Positions 42,631-50,630 of a stretch of DNA of 64,000 bases are shown piece by piece; within the stretch, counting starts at the first letter, position 1; each line of letters starts with the position of its first letter. Both the position numbers and the translations under genes were made by a program. The stretch lies in the NCBI RefSeq assembly GCF_019357415.1, contig NZ_CP048410.1, positions 2,079,001-2,143,000 on the forward strand, given 5' to 3'. The DNA comes from Gramella sp. MT6 (GTDB lineage: Bacteria; Bacteroidota; Bacteroidia; Flavobacteriales; Flavobacteriaceae). Under the pieces are notes generated by a model. That model did no database searches, was not told where the DNA came from, and saw only the letters and a program-made list of their open reading frames with translations.

Positions 42631-43377
42631 CTAAGCATTGTAGAACTTGCTATTCCAGATCTCTGTACTGAAATTTTTTCCCATTTTAAAGCCGTAAAAA
42701 ATGGAAAGGCCTGCAAACCACTTGAATATAAAGAAGAAGATCATAAAGAATTCTGTGGTTGACTGTTGCCGACTAAACATGCCATCTGGTACTAGCAAAG
42801 CGGTAAAAAAGCTAATTGCGAGAAGAAGAAGCACAAAATTCTCTAATGTTTTGAATGGCCACATGATCATTTTCCGGAAAGGATGTAGATCATCTCCCCA
42901 TTTATGAACCAGGTAATAATAGTCATTACCAATAGGTGCGAAAAGTAAGGGATCATCTGCATTTTCCAGTTTGAATAACTTGGATGGCGCTACGATCTTA
43001 AATCCCTTTAAAGTGGTTTCGTGTGTTTTTTCTAATCGCTTGATCTCCATTAAAGCCTCGTATGGAATTTCAGATTTAAAGAATTTTGAATCCAGAAATC
43101 TCAGGCGATAATCCACACAAATCTGGTAAATATCTGTAAGATGAAAGATCCTGTTAGTTTCAAGATGATCGGGATCAAAGTCATTGTGCTCTATATCTTT
43201 TCCCTGCCTGATCTCCTTAAGTACAAGTTCATCTTTTTTTTCAGCCTCAACGAGAATAAGATTTACCTGATCCAGGATGTGCTTTTCTGTAGATTTTTTA
43301 TTTCGAACTTTAAGGAGTTGGTGTACTATATTGGTGCGGGGAAATCTCAGCTTCATTTTCTTTTTCTTTAGCATCAC
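42631..43377 (-). CDS. membrane protein of unknown function
   Basis: A 248-residue protein. The first 160 residues are soluble and charged (KLRFPRTNIVHQLLKVRNKK...), then two membrane spans (about 178-195 and 210-230). NDYYYLVHKWGDDLHPFRKMIMWPFKTLENF precedes the spans. No catalytic motif was seen. The MMLKKKKMK start leaves three choices (M1, M2, M8). Its function is unknown. Confidence 0.7.
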   Translation of the reverse strand: MMLKKKKMKLRFPRTNIVHQLLKVRNKKSTEKHILDQVNLILVEAEKKDELVLKEIRQGKDIEHNDFDPDHLETNRIFHLTDIYQICVDYRLRFLDSKFFKSEIPYEALMEIKRLEKTHETTLKGFKIVAPSKLFKLENADDPLLFAPIGNDYYYLVHKWGDDLHPFRKMIMWPFKTLENFVLLLLAISFFTALLVPDGMFSRQQSTTEFFMIFFFIFKWFAGLSIFYGFKMGKNFSTEIWNSKFYNA

Positions 43378-43546
43378 TAAATTAGGTAATTATGCTCAGA
43401 ATAACAATCGCAATACTCTTAAAATGAGAGCTGCAGGAGGCATTTTTGCATTATACAGATGTTAATTGTATACTAATTGGGGCTATTTTAAAAACCGTCT
43501 AATAGGCTTCATCGTAATTTTCAGAGTATAAAATAAAACTTGAATT

Positions 43547-44107
43547 ATGAAAAAGCTAAAACTTTTTACCCTGTTAAGTATGTTCCTTATTTTAGGGACT
43601 ACTGCAATTGGTCAAACCGCCAAGATCGAAACCAAAATGGTTGGAGGAGCTGAAATGTATCCTTCTAAAAATATTGTTGAGAATGCCGTGAATTCCAATG
43701 ACCATACAACCCTTGTGGCAGCAGTTAAAGCCGCTGGTCTTGTAGATGTGCTTTCTAGTGAGGGACCCTTCACAGTATTCGCTCCAACGAATTCAGCCTT
43801 TGAAGCCCTGCCAGACGGAACTGTTGAAACACTTTTGAAGGAAGAGAACCAGAATAAATTACAATCGGTTCTAACATACCACGTATTGGCCGGTGACTAT
43901 GAAGCTGCAGATATTGTTGCAGCGATAAAAAAGGGAAATGGAAAAGCCACTTTTACCACGGTTAATGGAGCAGAGGTTTCTGCTATGTTAGATGGTGATA
44001 AAGTAAAATTACAGGATGCTTCTGGGAATGTTGCTACGGTAACTGTCGCTGATGTAGATCAATCGAATGGAGTGATCCATGTCATTGATACTGTGATCTT
44101 ACCATAA
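43547..44107 (+). CDS. secreted fasciclin (FAS1) domain protein
   Basis: A 186-residue protein with a signal peptide (about 1-22, ending AIGQ). Residues about 45-186 are one FAS1 domain: TLVAAVKAAGLVDVLSSEGPFTVFAPTNSAFEALP and YHVLAGDYEAADI, ending VIHVIDTVILP. FAS1 modules act in cell adhesion or surface binding. There is no lipobox and no anchor, so it is periplasmic or secreted. A terminator lies 30 bases after the stop. Confidence 0.92.
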   Translation: MKKLKLFTLLSMFLILGTTAIGQTAKIETKMVGGAEMYPSKNIVENAVNSNDHTTLVAAVKAAGLVDVLSSEGPFTVFAPTNSAFEALPDGTVETLLKEENQNKLQSVLTYHVLAGDYEAADIVAAIKKGNGKATFTTVNGAEVSAMLDGDKVKLQDASGNVATVTVADVDQSNGVIHVIDTVILP

Positions 44108-44136
44108 GAACAGATAGATTTTAAATAGAATTTATG

Positions 44137-44161
44137 AAAAGCGGCATTATTGCCGCTTTTT
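44137..44161 (+). terminator. terminator after the fasciclin gene
   Basis: AAAAGCGGC / GCCGCTTTTT (44137-44145, 44152-44161) around ATTATT. Confidence 0.85.
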
Positions 44162-44230
44162 CAAGTTAAATAAACGTCAAATAGCCTGGCAGCCTTTTTA
44201 ATCTGGTTCTTTCAGGTTACTTTAAAAAAA

Positions 44231-44830
44231 ATGAAAAATTTTAATGCTATGAGATTTTTAAAATTCAATTCTTTAGTCTTACTCCTTAGTATCCTAATGG
44301 CCTCATGTGGATCTAGCGGGCCAACGGTTAAGGATGATGTGAAAAAATTAAAGTCGTACGATTCGTATGCTTATCTGCCTAATAAGGATACTATTATTAA
44401 TCGTGAATTCGACAATGAAGAAATTCAGACCACTATAATTGAGACCATAAATGCCAATATGCGTGATAACGGTTTTGTGCTGGATAAAAGAACTCCAGAT
44501 GTATTAGTGCATTTTTATCCAATGTTCGATGAGAAGATAGCAGTGAATGCTAACCCGGTATATACCAATTACGCCTATTATCGTCCTGGTCATTATGTTG
44601 GGCCGTATTATCAGGATTATATGTATGATAATTATTTTACCGTGCAACGTCTGAATGGTCCACGGGTGGAACAGGTGCCTTATCGTGAAAGAACTATCGT
44701 TATAGATTTTATAGACCGGAGGTCAAATGAGATCCTTTGGAGAGGTACTACCGAGGAATCTATAAGTACCCGAAGAATGAACAGAGAAATTCGAGAATAT
44801 GTAGATGAGATCTTTAAAGATGTATTCTAA
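44231..44830 (+). CDS. DUF4136 lipoprotein
   Basis: A 199-residue lipoprotein. The lipobox LMASC places Cys26; the more probable start is M7 at 44249, which gives a normal signal peptide. The rest matches DUF4136 (YDSYAYLPNKDTIINREFDNEEIQTTIIETINANMRDNGFVL ... ERTIVIDFIDRRSNEILWRGTTEES). The Tyr-rich central loop (YTNYAYYRPGHYVGPYYQDYMYDNY, about 105-130) is notable. Outer-membrane or periplasmic, function unknown. Confidence 0.88.
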   Translation: MKNFNAMRFLKFNSLVLLLSILMASCGSSGPTVKDDVKKLKSYDSYAYLPNKDTIINREFDNEEIQTTIIETINANMRDNGFVLDKRTPDVLVHFYPMFDEKIAVNANPVYTNYAYYRPGHYVGPYYQDYMYDNYFTVQRLNGPRVEQVPYRERTIVIDFIDRRSNEILWRGTTEESISTRRMNREIREYVDEIFKDVF

Positions 44831-44852
44831 ATCATTTTAGGTATAAAAGAAA

Positions 44853-44885
44853 AAAACCGTGTGAATGTTCACACGGTTTTTTATT
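44853..44885. terminator. bidirectional terminator
   Basis: AAAACCGTGTGAA (44853-44865) and TTCACACGGTTTT (44868-44880) form a perfect 13-bp stem with T-runs on both strands. It separates the DUF4136 gene from convergent pheT. Confidence 0.9.
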
Positions 44886-47311
44886 TATCTTAATTCAGCT
44901 TTGAGTTCTTTCTCAAATCTATGCTGAAGTTTATTCATCATCTTATCCACCTGTTTATCTGTGAGAGTTTTGTTCTCATCCTGAAATATGAAACTTACCG
45001 CATAACTTTTCTTCCCTTCCGGAAGGTTTTTACCCTGGTAAACATCAAACAGATTAACACTGATAAGCATTTTCTTTTCGGTTTGTCTCGCTATTTGCTC
45101 GATTTCATCATAAGTAACAGATTCATCCAATAACAGTGCAAAATCTCTCCTAACGCTCGGATATTTCGGAATAGATGTAAAGATCGTCTTTTGCTCTTTG
45201 GCCATTTCGATCACTTCATCCCAATTGAAATCTGCATAGATCACTTCCTGGTCTATATCCATTTTCTTAAGGATAGATTTCTTTACCACCCCAAATTCTA
45301 CCAGTTTAGCCTTTTTACTGCTCAATTGTAATCCTTCAGATAATAGATCGCTTTTAGCAGATTTTACCTTTAAATCTTTGATTCCAAGTTTCTCAAAAAT
45401 AGAATTGATCACTCCCTTCAGATAGAAAAAGTTACCTTCCCCAGGGGCAACATTCCAGCTTTCAGCCGTCTTTTCACCAGTGATGAACAAACTTAAATGT
45501 TTGTTCTCTTCTCTACCGCTAACATAAGAATGGTATGTTTTACCAAATTCGAATATTCTTATATTGCTGCGCTTTCTATTAATATTGTAGCTGATAGCCT
45601 CCAGGCCTGAAAAAAGCATGGTTTGCCTTAGAACCGAAAGGTCCTGGCTTAAAGGATTAAGCATCTCCACCTGGTACTCATCTTTAAGTTCCTCGCTTAA
45701 TTTGTTATAATTTGCTGAGGTAAGTGAATTGGCCATAGTTTCATAAAAGCCCTGCCCAATCAATTGGCCAGCAATAAGATTCTGGATCTTATAATCCTCA
45801 AATTTGGATGAGTTAGCAACAGAAAGGCTAAGCTTATCACCAAATTTAATATTGTTATATCCGTAAACCCTCAGGATCTCTTCGATAACATCAGATTCCC
45901 TTTGAACATCTACTCTATATGAAGGGATAGTAAGTCCCATCCCGGTCTCGGTCACGTTGTTCACTCTGATATCAAGAGATGCAAGAATGGACTTTATGGT
46001 TTCCTCTTCAAGGTTCTCTCCAATTAGCTTGTTTACCTTTTCGAAAGTTAGAAATACCTGGAAATCTTCAATTTTTTTGAAATACAGATCATCAATATCA
46101 CTGGTGATCTCACCTCCCGAGATTTCCGAGATCAACAACGCTGCCCTTTTTAAGGCATATTCAACTGAATTAATATCGATTCCTCTTTCAAATCTGAAAG
46201 ATGCGTCGGTGTTTATCGCATGTCTTTTAGCAGTTTTACGAACACTTACCGAATTAAAATAGGCACTTTCAAGAAATACCTGTGTGGTAGCCTCAGTAAC
46301 TCCGCTTCCAATTCCTCCAAAAACACCAGCAATACAAAGCGGCTTTTCGGCATCACAGATCATTAGATCTTCTTCATGAAGTTCTCTTTCAACCTCGTCT
46401 AAAGTCGTGAATTTTGTTCCAGCTTTTAAAGTTTTTACATTGATCTCGTTCCCGGCTATCTTTCCTGCATCAAAAGCGTGAAGTGGTTGTCCCAGTTCAT
46501 GCATAACGAAATTAGTGGCATCAACTACATTATTTTTAGGGGTAAGGCCAATAGCTTTCAATCTATTCTGAAGCCATTTAGGAGATTCACCAACTTTCAC
46601 TTTAGATAAGGTTACCCCGCAATATCTTGGAGCCAGATTAGAATCTTCCACTTTTATCTGGATCTTTAAACTGCGATTATCAACGTGGAAACTGCTTACC
46701 GAAGGAGTAATTAGTTCAAGGTTTTTTCCTAACTGCTGATAGCCAGCCTTTAGATCCCTGGCAACTCCCCAGTGGCTCATCGCATCGGCACGGTTTGGAG
46801 TAAGGCCAATTTCAAAAACCTCATCATTTTCAACTTCAAATATTTCAGCAACAGCGGTTCCCGGAACAAGTTCATTATCCATTACCATGATTCCTTCATG
46901 GCTTTGTCCTAATCCCAGTTCCATTTCAGAACAGATCATGCCATAACTTACCTCGCCACGGATCTTCCCTTTCTTGATTTCCCAGCTTTCACCTTTTTCA
47001 TCATAAAGTACTGTTCCGATGGTAGCTACAGGAACTTTCTGGCCTGCACCAATATTTGGTGCTCCGCAAACGATCTGAACTTTTTCACCGTTCCCAATAT
47101 TGACTTTGGTAAGCTGAAGCCTGTCTGCATTAGGGTGAGCTTCGCAACTTAAAACATGCCCAACAACTATACCTTTCAGTCCGCCTTTTACGCTTTGAAA
47201 GCTTGTAATGCCCTCCACCTCAAGACCGAGATCAGTTAATAATTCGCCAGTTTTTTCAGCGTTTTCAGGTAGTTTAATGAACTGTTGCAGCCAGTTATAT
47301 GAAATCTTCAT
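44885..47311 (-). CDS. pheT: phenylalanyl-tRNA synthetase beta subunit
   Basis: The 808-residue beta chain of the alpha2beta2 enzyme that charges tRNA-Phe. The N-terminal EMAP/tRNA-binding domain (VGHVLSCEAHPNADRLQLTKVNIG, about 40-150) is followed by B3/B4 editing domains, the B5 and core regions, and the C-terminal FDX-ACB anticodon-binding domain (SIPKYPSVRRDFALLLDE, about 715-808). pheS is not adjacent. A TATCTTTG -7 element is upstream. Confidence 0.97.
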   Translation of the reverse strand: MKISYNWLQQFIKLPENAEKTGELLTDLGLEVEGITSFQSVKGGLKGIVVGHVLSCEAHPNADRLQLTKVNIGNGEKVQIVCGAPNIGAGQKVPVATIGTVLYDEKGESWEIKKGKIRGEVSYGMICSEMELGLGQSHEGIMVMDNELVPGTAVAEIFEVENDEVFEIGLTPNRADAMSHWGVARDLKAGYQQLGKNLELITPSVSSFHVDNRSLKIQIKVEDSNLAPRYCGVTLSKVKVGESPKWLQNRLKAIGLTPKNNVVDATNFVMHELGQPLHAFDAGKIAGNEINVKTLKAGTKFTTLDEVERELHEEDLMICDAEKPLCIAGVFGGIGSGVTEATTQVFLESAYFNSVSVRKTAKRHAINTDASFRFERGIDINSVEYALKRAALLISEISGGEITSDIDDLYFKKIEDFQVFLTFEKVNKLIGENLEEETIKSILASLDIRVNNVTETGMGLTIPSYRVDVQRESDVIEEILRVYGYNNIKFGDKLSLSVANSSKFEDYKIQNLIAGQLIGQGFYETMANSLTSANYNKLSEELKDEYQVEMLNPLSQDLSVLRQTMLFSGLEAISYNINRKRSNIRIFEFGKTYHSYVSGREENKHLSLFITGEKTAESWNVAPGEGNFFYLKGVINSIFEKLGIKDLKVKSAKSDLLSEGLQLSSKKAKLVEFGVVKKSILKKMDIDQEVIYADFNWDEVIEMAKEQKTIFTSIPKYPSVRRDFALLLDESVTYDEIEQIARQTEKKMLISVNLFDVYQGKNLPEGKKSYAVSFIFQDENKTLTDKQVDKMMNKLQHRFEKELKAELR

Positions 47312-47331
47312 GAATAATCTTTTTCAGGCAG

Positions 47332-47339
47332 CAAAGATA
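47332..47339 (-). promoter_or_regulatory. -7 element of pheT
   Basis: On the minus strand TATCTTTG is a perfect TANNTTTG, 20 bases before the ATG. No TTG lies at the right distance. Confidence 0.45.
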
Positions 47340-47401
47340 GTATTACGAATGGTTTTGTCATAATCTGAAAAATAATTTTGTGACATCTCTTAATAATAAA
47401 A

Positions 47402-47423
47402 AGAGAGGTGATTACACCTCTCT
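47402..47423 (-). terminator. terminator after the first TPR/lipocalin-like gene
   Basis: AGAGAGGTG / CACCTCTCT with an ATTA loop; TTTTTATTATTA follows on the minus strand. Confidence 0.8.
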
Positions 47424-47446
47424 AATTTACCTTTAATGTTTTCTAT

Positions 47447-48361
47447 TTAATTCTTTTTCTTCAGGTTCATGGTTCGCACTTTTTCCCATTCTCCATCGGT
47501 CGAAGCATAGGTGGTCCATTCAACATTATTTGATTTTTTTATAATATCATGTTTCATGGTTACCTCTTCATTTTCATTGTTTGTATAACTTTCCATTAAT
47601 TCCAGGTGATCTTTGGCTAATTCTTTGATCTTCATTTTTGAACTGTAGATACCGTTTGGTTGATTTCGTCGCATAAATGCCACATCAAACTCATCTTCAT
47701 TTGGATCATATACCATGATTCGCTTACAGCAGGGCTCGTTCCCTGTATCGTTATGATCTACGATCATTATAGAACCTTCGTCACTAAAGGAAATATTGTT
47801 TGAGCTTACTGTACTATTTGTTTCCTCACCATTGCGATAGGTCTTGGTTTCATTCTCCCAGTTGCCAATAAGAAAGTTCATTTGTTTATCCTTATTTTCC
47901 AGCATGGCCATTTTAGCCTTCCCGGCAGCAATAACTAATTCGTTCTCTTCAGTTTCTTTTTCTGAGGCCAATTTCAAGGATTTTTCAATATACTTTTTAG
48001 CTTCATCTTTTTTGCCCATTTCCATAAGCACATCTGAATAGGAATCATAAGGATTTGCTTCATTTGGGTATTCTTCTATTTGAGCCTGCAAGAGCATTTC
48101 TGCGGCTTTGAGGTCCTTGTCATCCTGCATTAAACGATACGCTAAAACGTTCAAAGGCTCAGCCATCCCTTCGTAATCTTTATTGGTGTTATTTTCGTTA
48201 TAAACCTTAAGCACCTCTTTAGCGCCCTTGTCCTTATAAGTTTCATAAAGCTGATCTGCCATCAACTGGCCTTTGTCCTGAGCTAGTAAGGAAGTTGTAA
48301 AACATAATAGTATTAAACTAATACTCCATCTAAGTTTGATAATTGCACCCATAATTTTCAT
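47447..48361 (-). CDS. secreted TPR protein with lipocalin-like C-terminus (copy A)
   Basis: A 304-residue secreted protein with a signal peptide (about 1-27, LLAQ). TPR-like helices cover about 35-165 (EPLNVLAYRLMQDDKDLKAAEMLLQAQIEEYPNEANPYDSYSDVLME). The C-terminal 135 residues (NFLIGNWENETKTYRNGEE ... MVYDPNEDEFDVAFMRRN) read as a lipocalin/DUF1579-like beta barrel. It is paralogous to the next gene upstream (48580-49494), also 304 residues and of the same layout. The CC in NEPCCKR has no counterpart there. Function unknown; a secreted carrier is a guess. Confidence 0.75.
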   Translation of the reverse strand: MKIMGAIIKLRWSISLILLCFTTSLLAQDKGQLMADQLYETYKDKGAKEVLKVYNENNTNKDYEGMAEPLNVLAYRLMQDDKDLKAAEMLLQAQIEEYPNEANPYDSYSDVLMEMGKKDEAKKYIEKSLKLASEKETEENELVIAAGKAKMAMLENKDKQMNFLIGNWENETKTYRNGEETNSTVSSNNISFSDEGSIMIVDHNDTGNEPCCKRIMVYDPNEDEFDVAFMRRNQPNGIYSSKMKIKELAKDHLELMESYTNNENEEVTMKHDIIKKSNNVEWTTYASTDGEWEKVRTMNLKKKN

Positions 48362-48530
48362 TTATTAAAGTTTGAATATTGTTCCTTATTTAAGTAGGTG
48401 AAAAATATGGAGCCTCAAAAAACAAGCAGGATTAAGGTTGAGGTATTATGGTGGCGGCTAAAAGGTTATTTTAAAGACCTTCCTTCTTAATGTAAAGTAT
48501 TTGAAAGAGTGGTTTAGTTATTGAAAATAA

Positions 48531-48569
48531 ACTAAGAAGGGAGAGGTGTATGACCTTTCCCTTCTTAGT
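48531..48569 (-). terminator. terminator after copy B
   Basis: ACTAAGAAGGGA (48531-48542) pairs with TCCCTTCTTAGT (48558-48569), with an AGGT/ACCT inner stem. It lies 11 bases after the stop of the gene at 48580. Confidence 0.75.
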
Positions 48570-48579
48570 ATAAACAGAT

Positions 48580-49494
48580 TTAATTTTTCAATTTCATTAC
48601 GCGGTGTGTGACTTTCTTTTCACCCTCATCGGTTAAATCGTATATGATCCAGTCTGCATTGTTCCCATTTTTTTCTATCACGTGCCGGGATTTATTTATT
48701 TCACCATTTTCCTCGATAGTTTGGATCATTTCAAGTTTATTGGTGCTGAATTCCTCGATCTTCAATTCAGCAGTTTGCAACCCGTTTAATCTCATGTTGT
48801 TAGCTCTTACCACATCATATGTATTGTCTTTTGCATCATAAGCGATCAATTGAGTTCCTTCCCAGCCCTCTTCGTCGTTGCTTATGCGCATTATCATAGC
48901 AGAATTCATTTTGCTTGGAATAAAACTCATGTCGTCTGTAAATCTTAGTTCCTTTTCCCCTTCGTCATCAAAGCCATAGTTCTCTACAACCCAGTCACCT
49001 TCAAGAAAACTAAATACTTTATTAAGTCCCTTTAATTTTGCCAGTTTGGATTTTGAAGCAATTTCCAGATTATTATTAAAATCGTTGTCTTCAGCGCCTT
49101 TTAGTAAGGCTACAGATTTTTCTAATTGAACCTGAGCTTCGTCATCATTTCCTTTTTCTAACAGGGCATCTGCATAGGAGTCATAAGGATTGGGTTCATC
49201 AGGATGTTCCTCGATCTGCGCTTTAAAAATTACTGCAGCAGCGTCGGCATCGTTATCGGTGTTCAACAATCTGTATCCAAGTACATTTAGTGGTTCCTGG
49301 AGCCCATGATATTCACTGTCTTCAGGCATTTCTTTATACATTGCCAGAGCGGCCTCAACTCCATTTGACTTATATTCCTGGTGGAGTTTGTCAATCATTT
49401 CCGTATTCGATTCTCCATTCTGAGCATTTAGCGAGAAACAAAAAATCATCAAAATACTGAAAAGCATTCCCTTAATCGTGTTATTTAAATTCAT
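48580..49494 (-). CDS. secreted TPR protein with lipocalin-like C-terminus (copy B)
   Basis: A 304-residue paralogue of the gene at 47447-48361 with the same order: signal peptide (about 1-25, LNAQ), TPR region (EPLNVLGYRLLNTDNDADAAAVIFKAQIEEHPDEPNPYDSYADALLEKG), and a beta-rich C-terminal half (VFSFLEGDWVVENYGFDDEGE ... LIAYDAKDNTYDVVRANNMRLNGL). EPLNVL.YRL and AQIEE.P.E.NPYDSY are shared almost unchanged. Each copy has its own terminator, so the two can be expressed separately. Confidence 0.75.
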   Translation of the reverse strand: MNLNNTIKGMLFSILMIFCFSLNAQNGESNTEMIDKLHQEYKSNGVEAALAMYKEMPEDSEYHGLQEPLNVLGYRLLNTDNDADAAAVIFKAQIEEHPDEPNPYDSYADALLEKGNDDEAQVQLEKSVALLKGAEDNDFNNNLEIASKSKLAKLKGLNKVFSFLEGDWVVENYGFDDEGEKELRFTDDMSFIPSKMNSAMIMRISNDEEGWEGTQLIAYDAKDNTYDVVRANNMRLNGLQTAELKIEEFSTNKLEMIQTIEENGEINKSRHVIEKNGNNADWIIYDLTDEGEKKVTHRVMKLKN

Positions 49495-49690
49495 CTTCTT
49501 TAGTTTAAATGGTTATTAAATCAAACAGTTATAAAAGTTGCCAAAAAGGCATTTTCTAAATTTTAAAACTGGGGCATAAAAACTTTAACCTCGAAGATTT
49601 AAATGGGGAATTGAGGTTCTGGTAAGTATTGAGATTTTTCGGATTTACTAAAGATAATTAAAATTACTAATACCTTGAAATACAGAGTAT

Positions 49691-49714
49691 AAAAAAAAAG
49701 GGCCGAAGCCCTTT
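49691..49714 (-). terminator. terminator after the Cys lipoprotein gene
   Basis: AAAGGGC / GCCCTTT with a CGAA loop; a T9 run follows on the minus strand. Confidence 0.8.
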
Positions 49715-49737
49715 CATCAAGAAATATTTAACCTTAA

Positions 49738-50493
49738 TTAATTACAACTTTGAGTAAGGTTTGGAGTGTTTTCATTCTTTTTTGAAACATCATTTACTTT
49801 GAAATCTGTCCAAACATTACTATTAGGGCTATTACCACTACAATTTTTGTCTAAAGTTACTGTCCAGACATATTCAACACATTTGTCAAGATCCATAATT
49901 GTTTGTTCCGTTTGGCCACTTCCTTTCCAGCCTTCCAAGCCTGATACTTCTACAGATTGAGCGAAGGTAAATACAACCAGGGCATCATCCATATCTTCAG
50001 CAGGAGTGTAGAAGAAAGTATATTCACTTTCGCCATTTTCTGAATAAGAGAAACTTTCTTCGCATCCGCAATTCTCAACCACTATCTCATCATCAATCCA
50101 CGATCCTTTAGTCTTGTACCGTACTTCATAAGTAGCAGCTGTAGTAAAAGTATGGGAAAAACATCCTTGGGTATTCTCGTGAGAATTCAAAAGTTCTTCA
50201 TAATAGAAGTCTTCCAATTCCTCTGTTTCTGGATCATCTCCATAAATTTTGAGCTCTAATTTTACAAGGGTTTCCTTGATATCACCATTTCCTTTATAGT
50301 CCTGCGGAAAATTAACACAGAACTCTACAGATTCATTCGCACATACCTGACCATAACTTAATGTTGGAAGTTCCTCTTCCTCAGCCGAAGGTTTTGCATC
50401 GGCAGTTATTAATTCGTCATACGAATCTAAAGGGTCTACGCTGCATGCTGAAATTACTAAGGCTAGTAATCCCAGGTAAATAAATTTCTTCAT
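49738..50493 (-). CDS. Cys-containing lipoprotein of unknown function
   Basis: A 251-residue lipoprotein (lipobox VISAC, Cys17). Ten other Cys occur (for example VCANESVEFCVNF, QGCFSH, ENCGCEES, LDKCVEYVW, DKNCSGN, QSCN). The text is beta-rich and acidic, like an immunoglobulin-like or lectin-like fold, with no domain I can name. An outer-surface role is likely. A direct repeat lies upstream of its start, and a terminator follows its stop. Confidence 0.65.
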   Translation of the reverse strand: MKKFIYLGLLALVISACSVDPLDSYDELITADAKPSAEEEELPTLSYGQVCANESVEFCVNFPQDYKGNGDIKETLVKLELKIYGDDPETEELEDFYYEELLNSHENTQGCFSHTFTTAATYEVRYKTKGSWIDDEIVVENCGCEESFSYSENGESEYTFFYTPAEDMDDALVVFTFAQSVEVSGLEGWKGSGQTEQTIMDLDKCVEYVWTVTLDKNCSGNSPNSNVWTDFKVNDVSKKNENTPNLTQSCN

Positions 50494-50570
50494 AATTGGT
50501 TAGTATTTAAATAATTAGGAAGATGAAATTACATAAATGGGGGATATCCCTAATTTATTAATCCAACTTT

Positions 50571-50602
50571 TCGATGTAAGAATTAATTTAATCGATGTAG
50601 GA
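50571..50602. promoter_or_regulatory. direct repeat with 21-bp period upstream of the lipoprotein
   Basis: TCGATGTAAGA (50571-50581) and TCGATGTAGGA (50592-50602) are the same motif 21 bases apart, two DNA turns. They are about 80-110 bases upstream of the minus-strand start. The spacing recalls LytTR-type sites, but the sequence match was not verified. GGGATATCCC at 50541-50550 is a further palindrome in the same gap. Confidence 0.4.
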
Positions 50603-50630
50603 GTTAGATTACTGAAAACTAGGGAGTTTT

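Noticed and set aside
48420..48503. 27-codon ORF between the tandem TPR genes
   Set aside because: No leader, motif or conservation evidence; its position is in the upstream region of copy A on the other strand.
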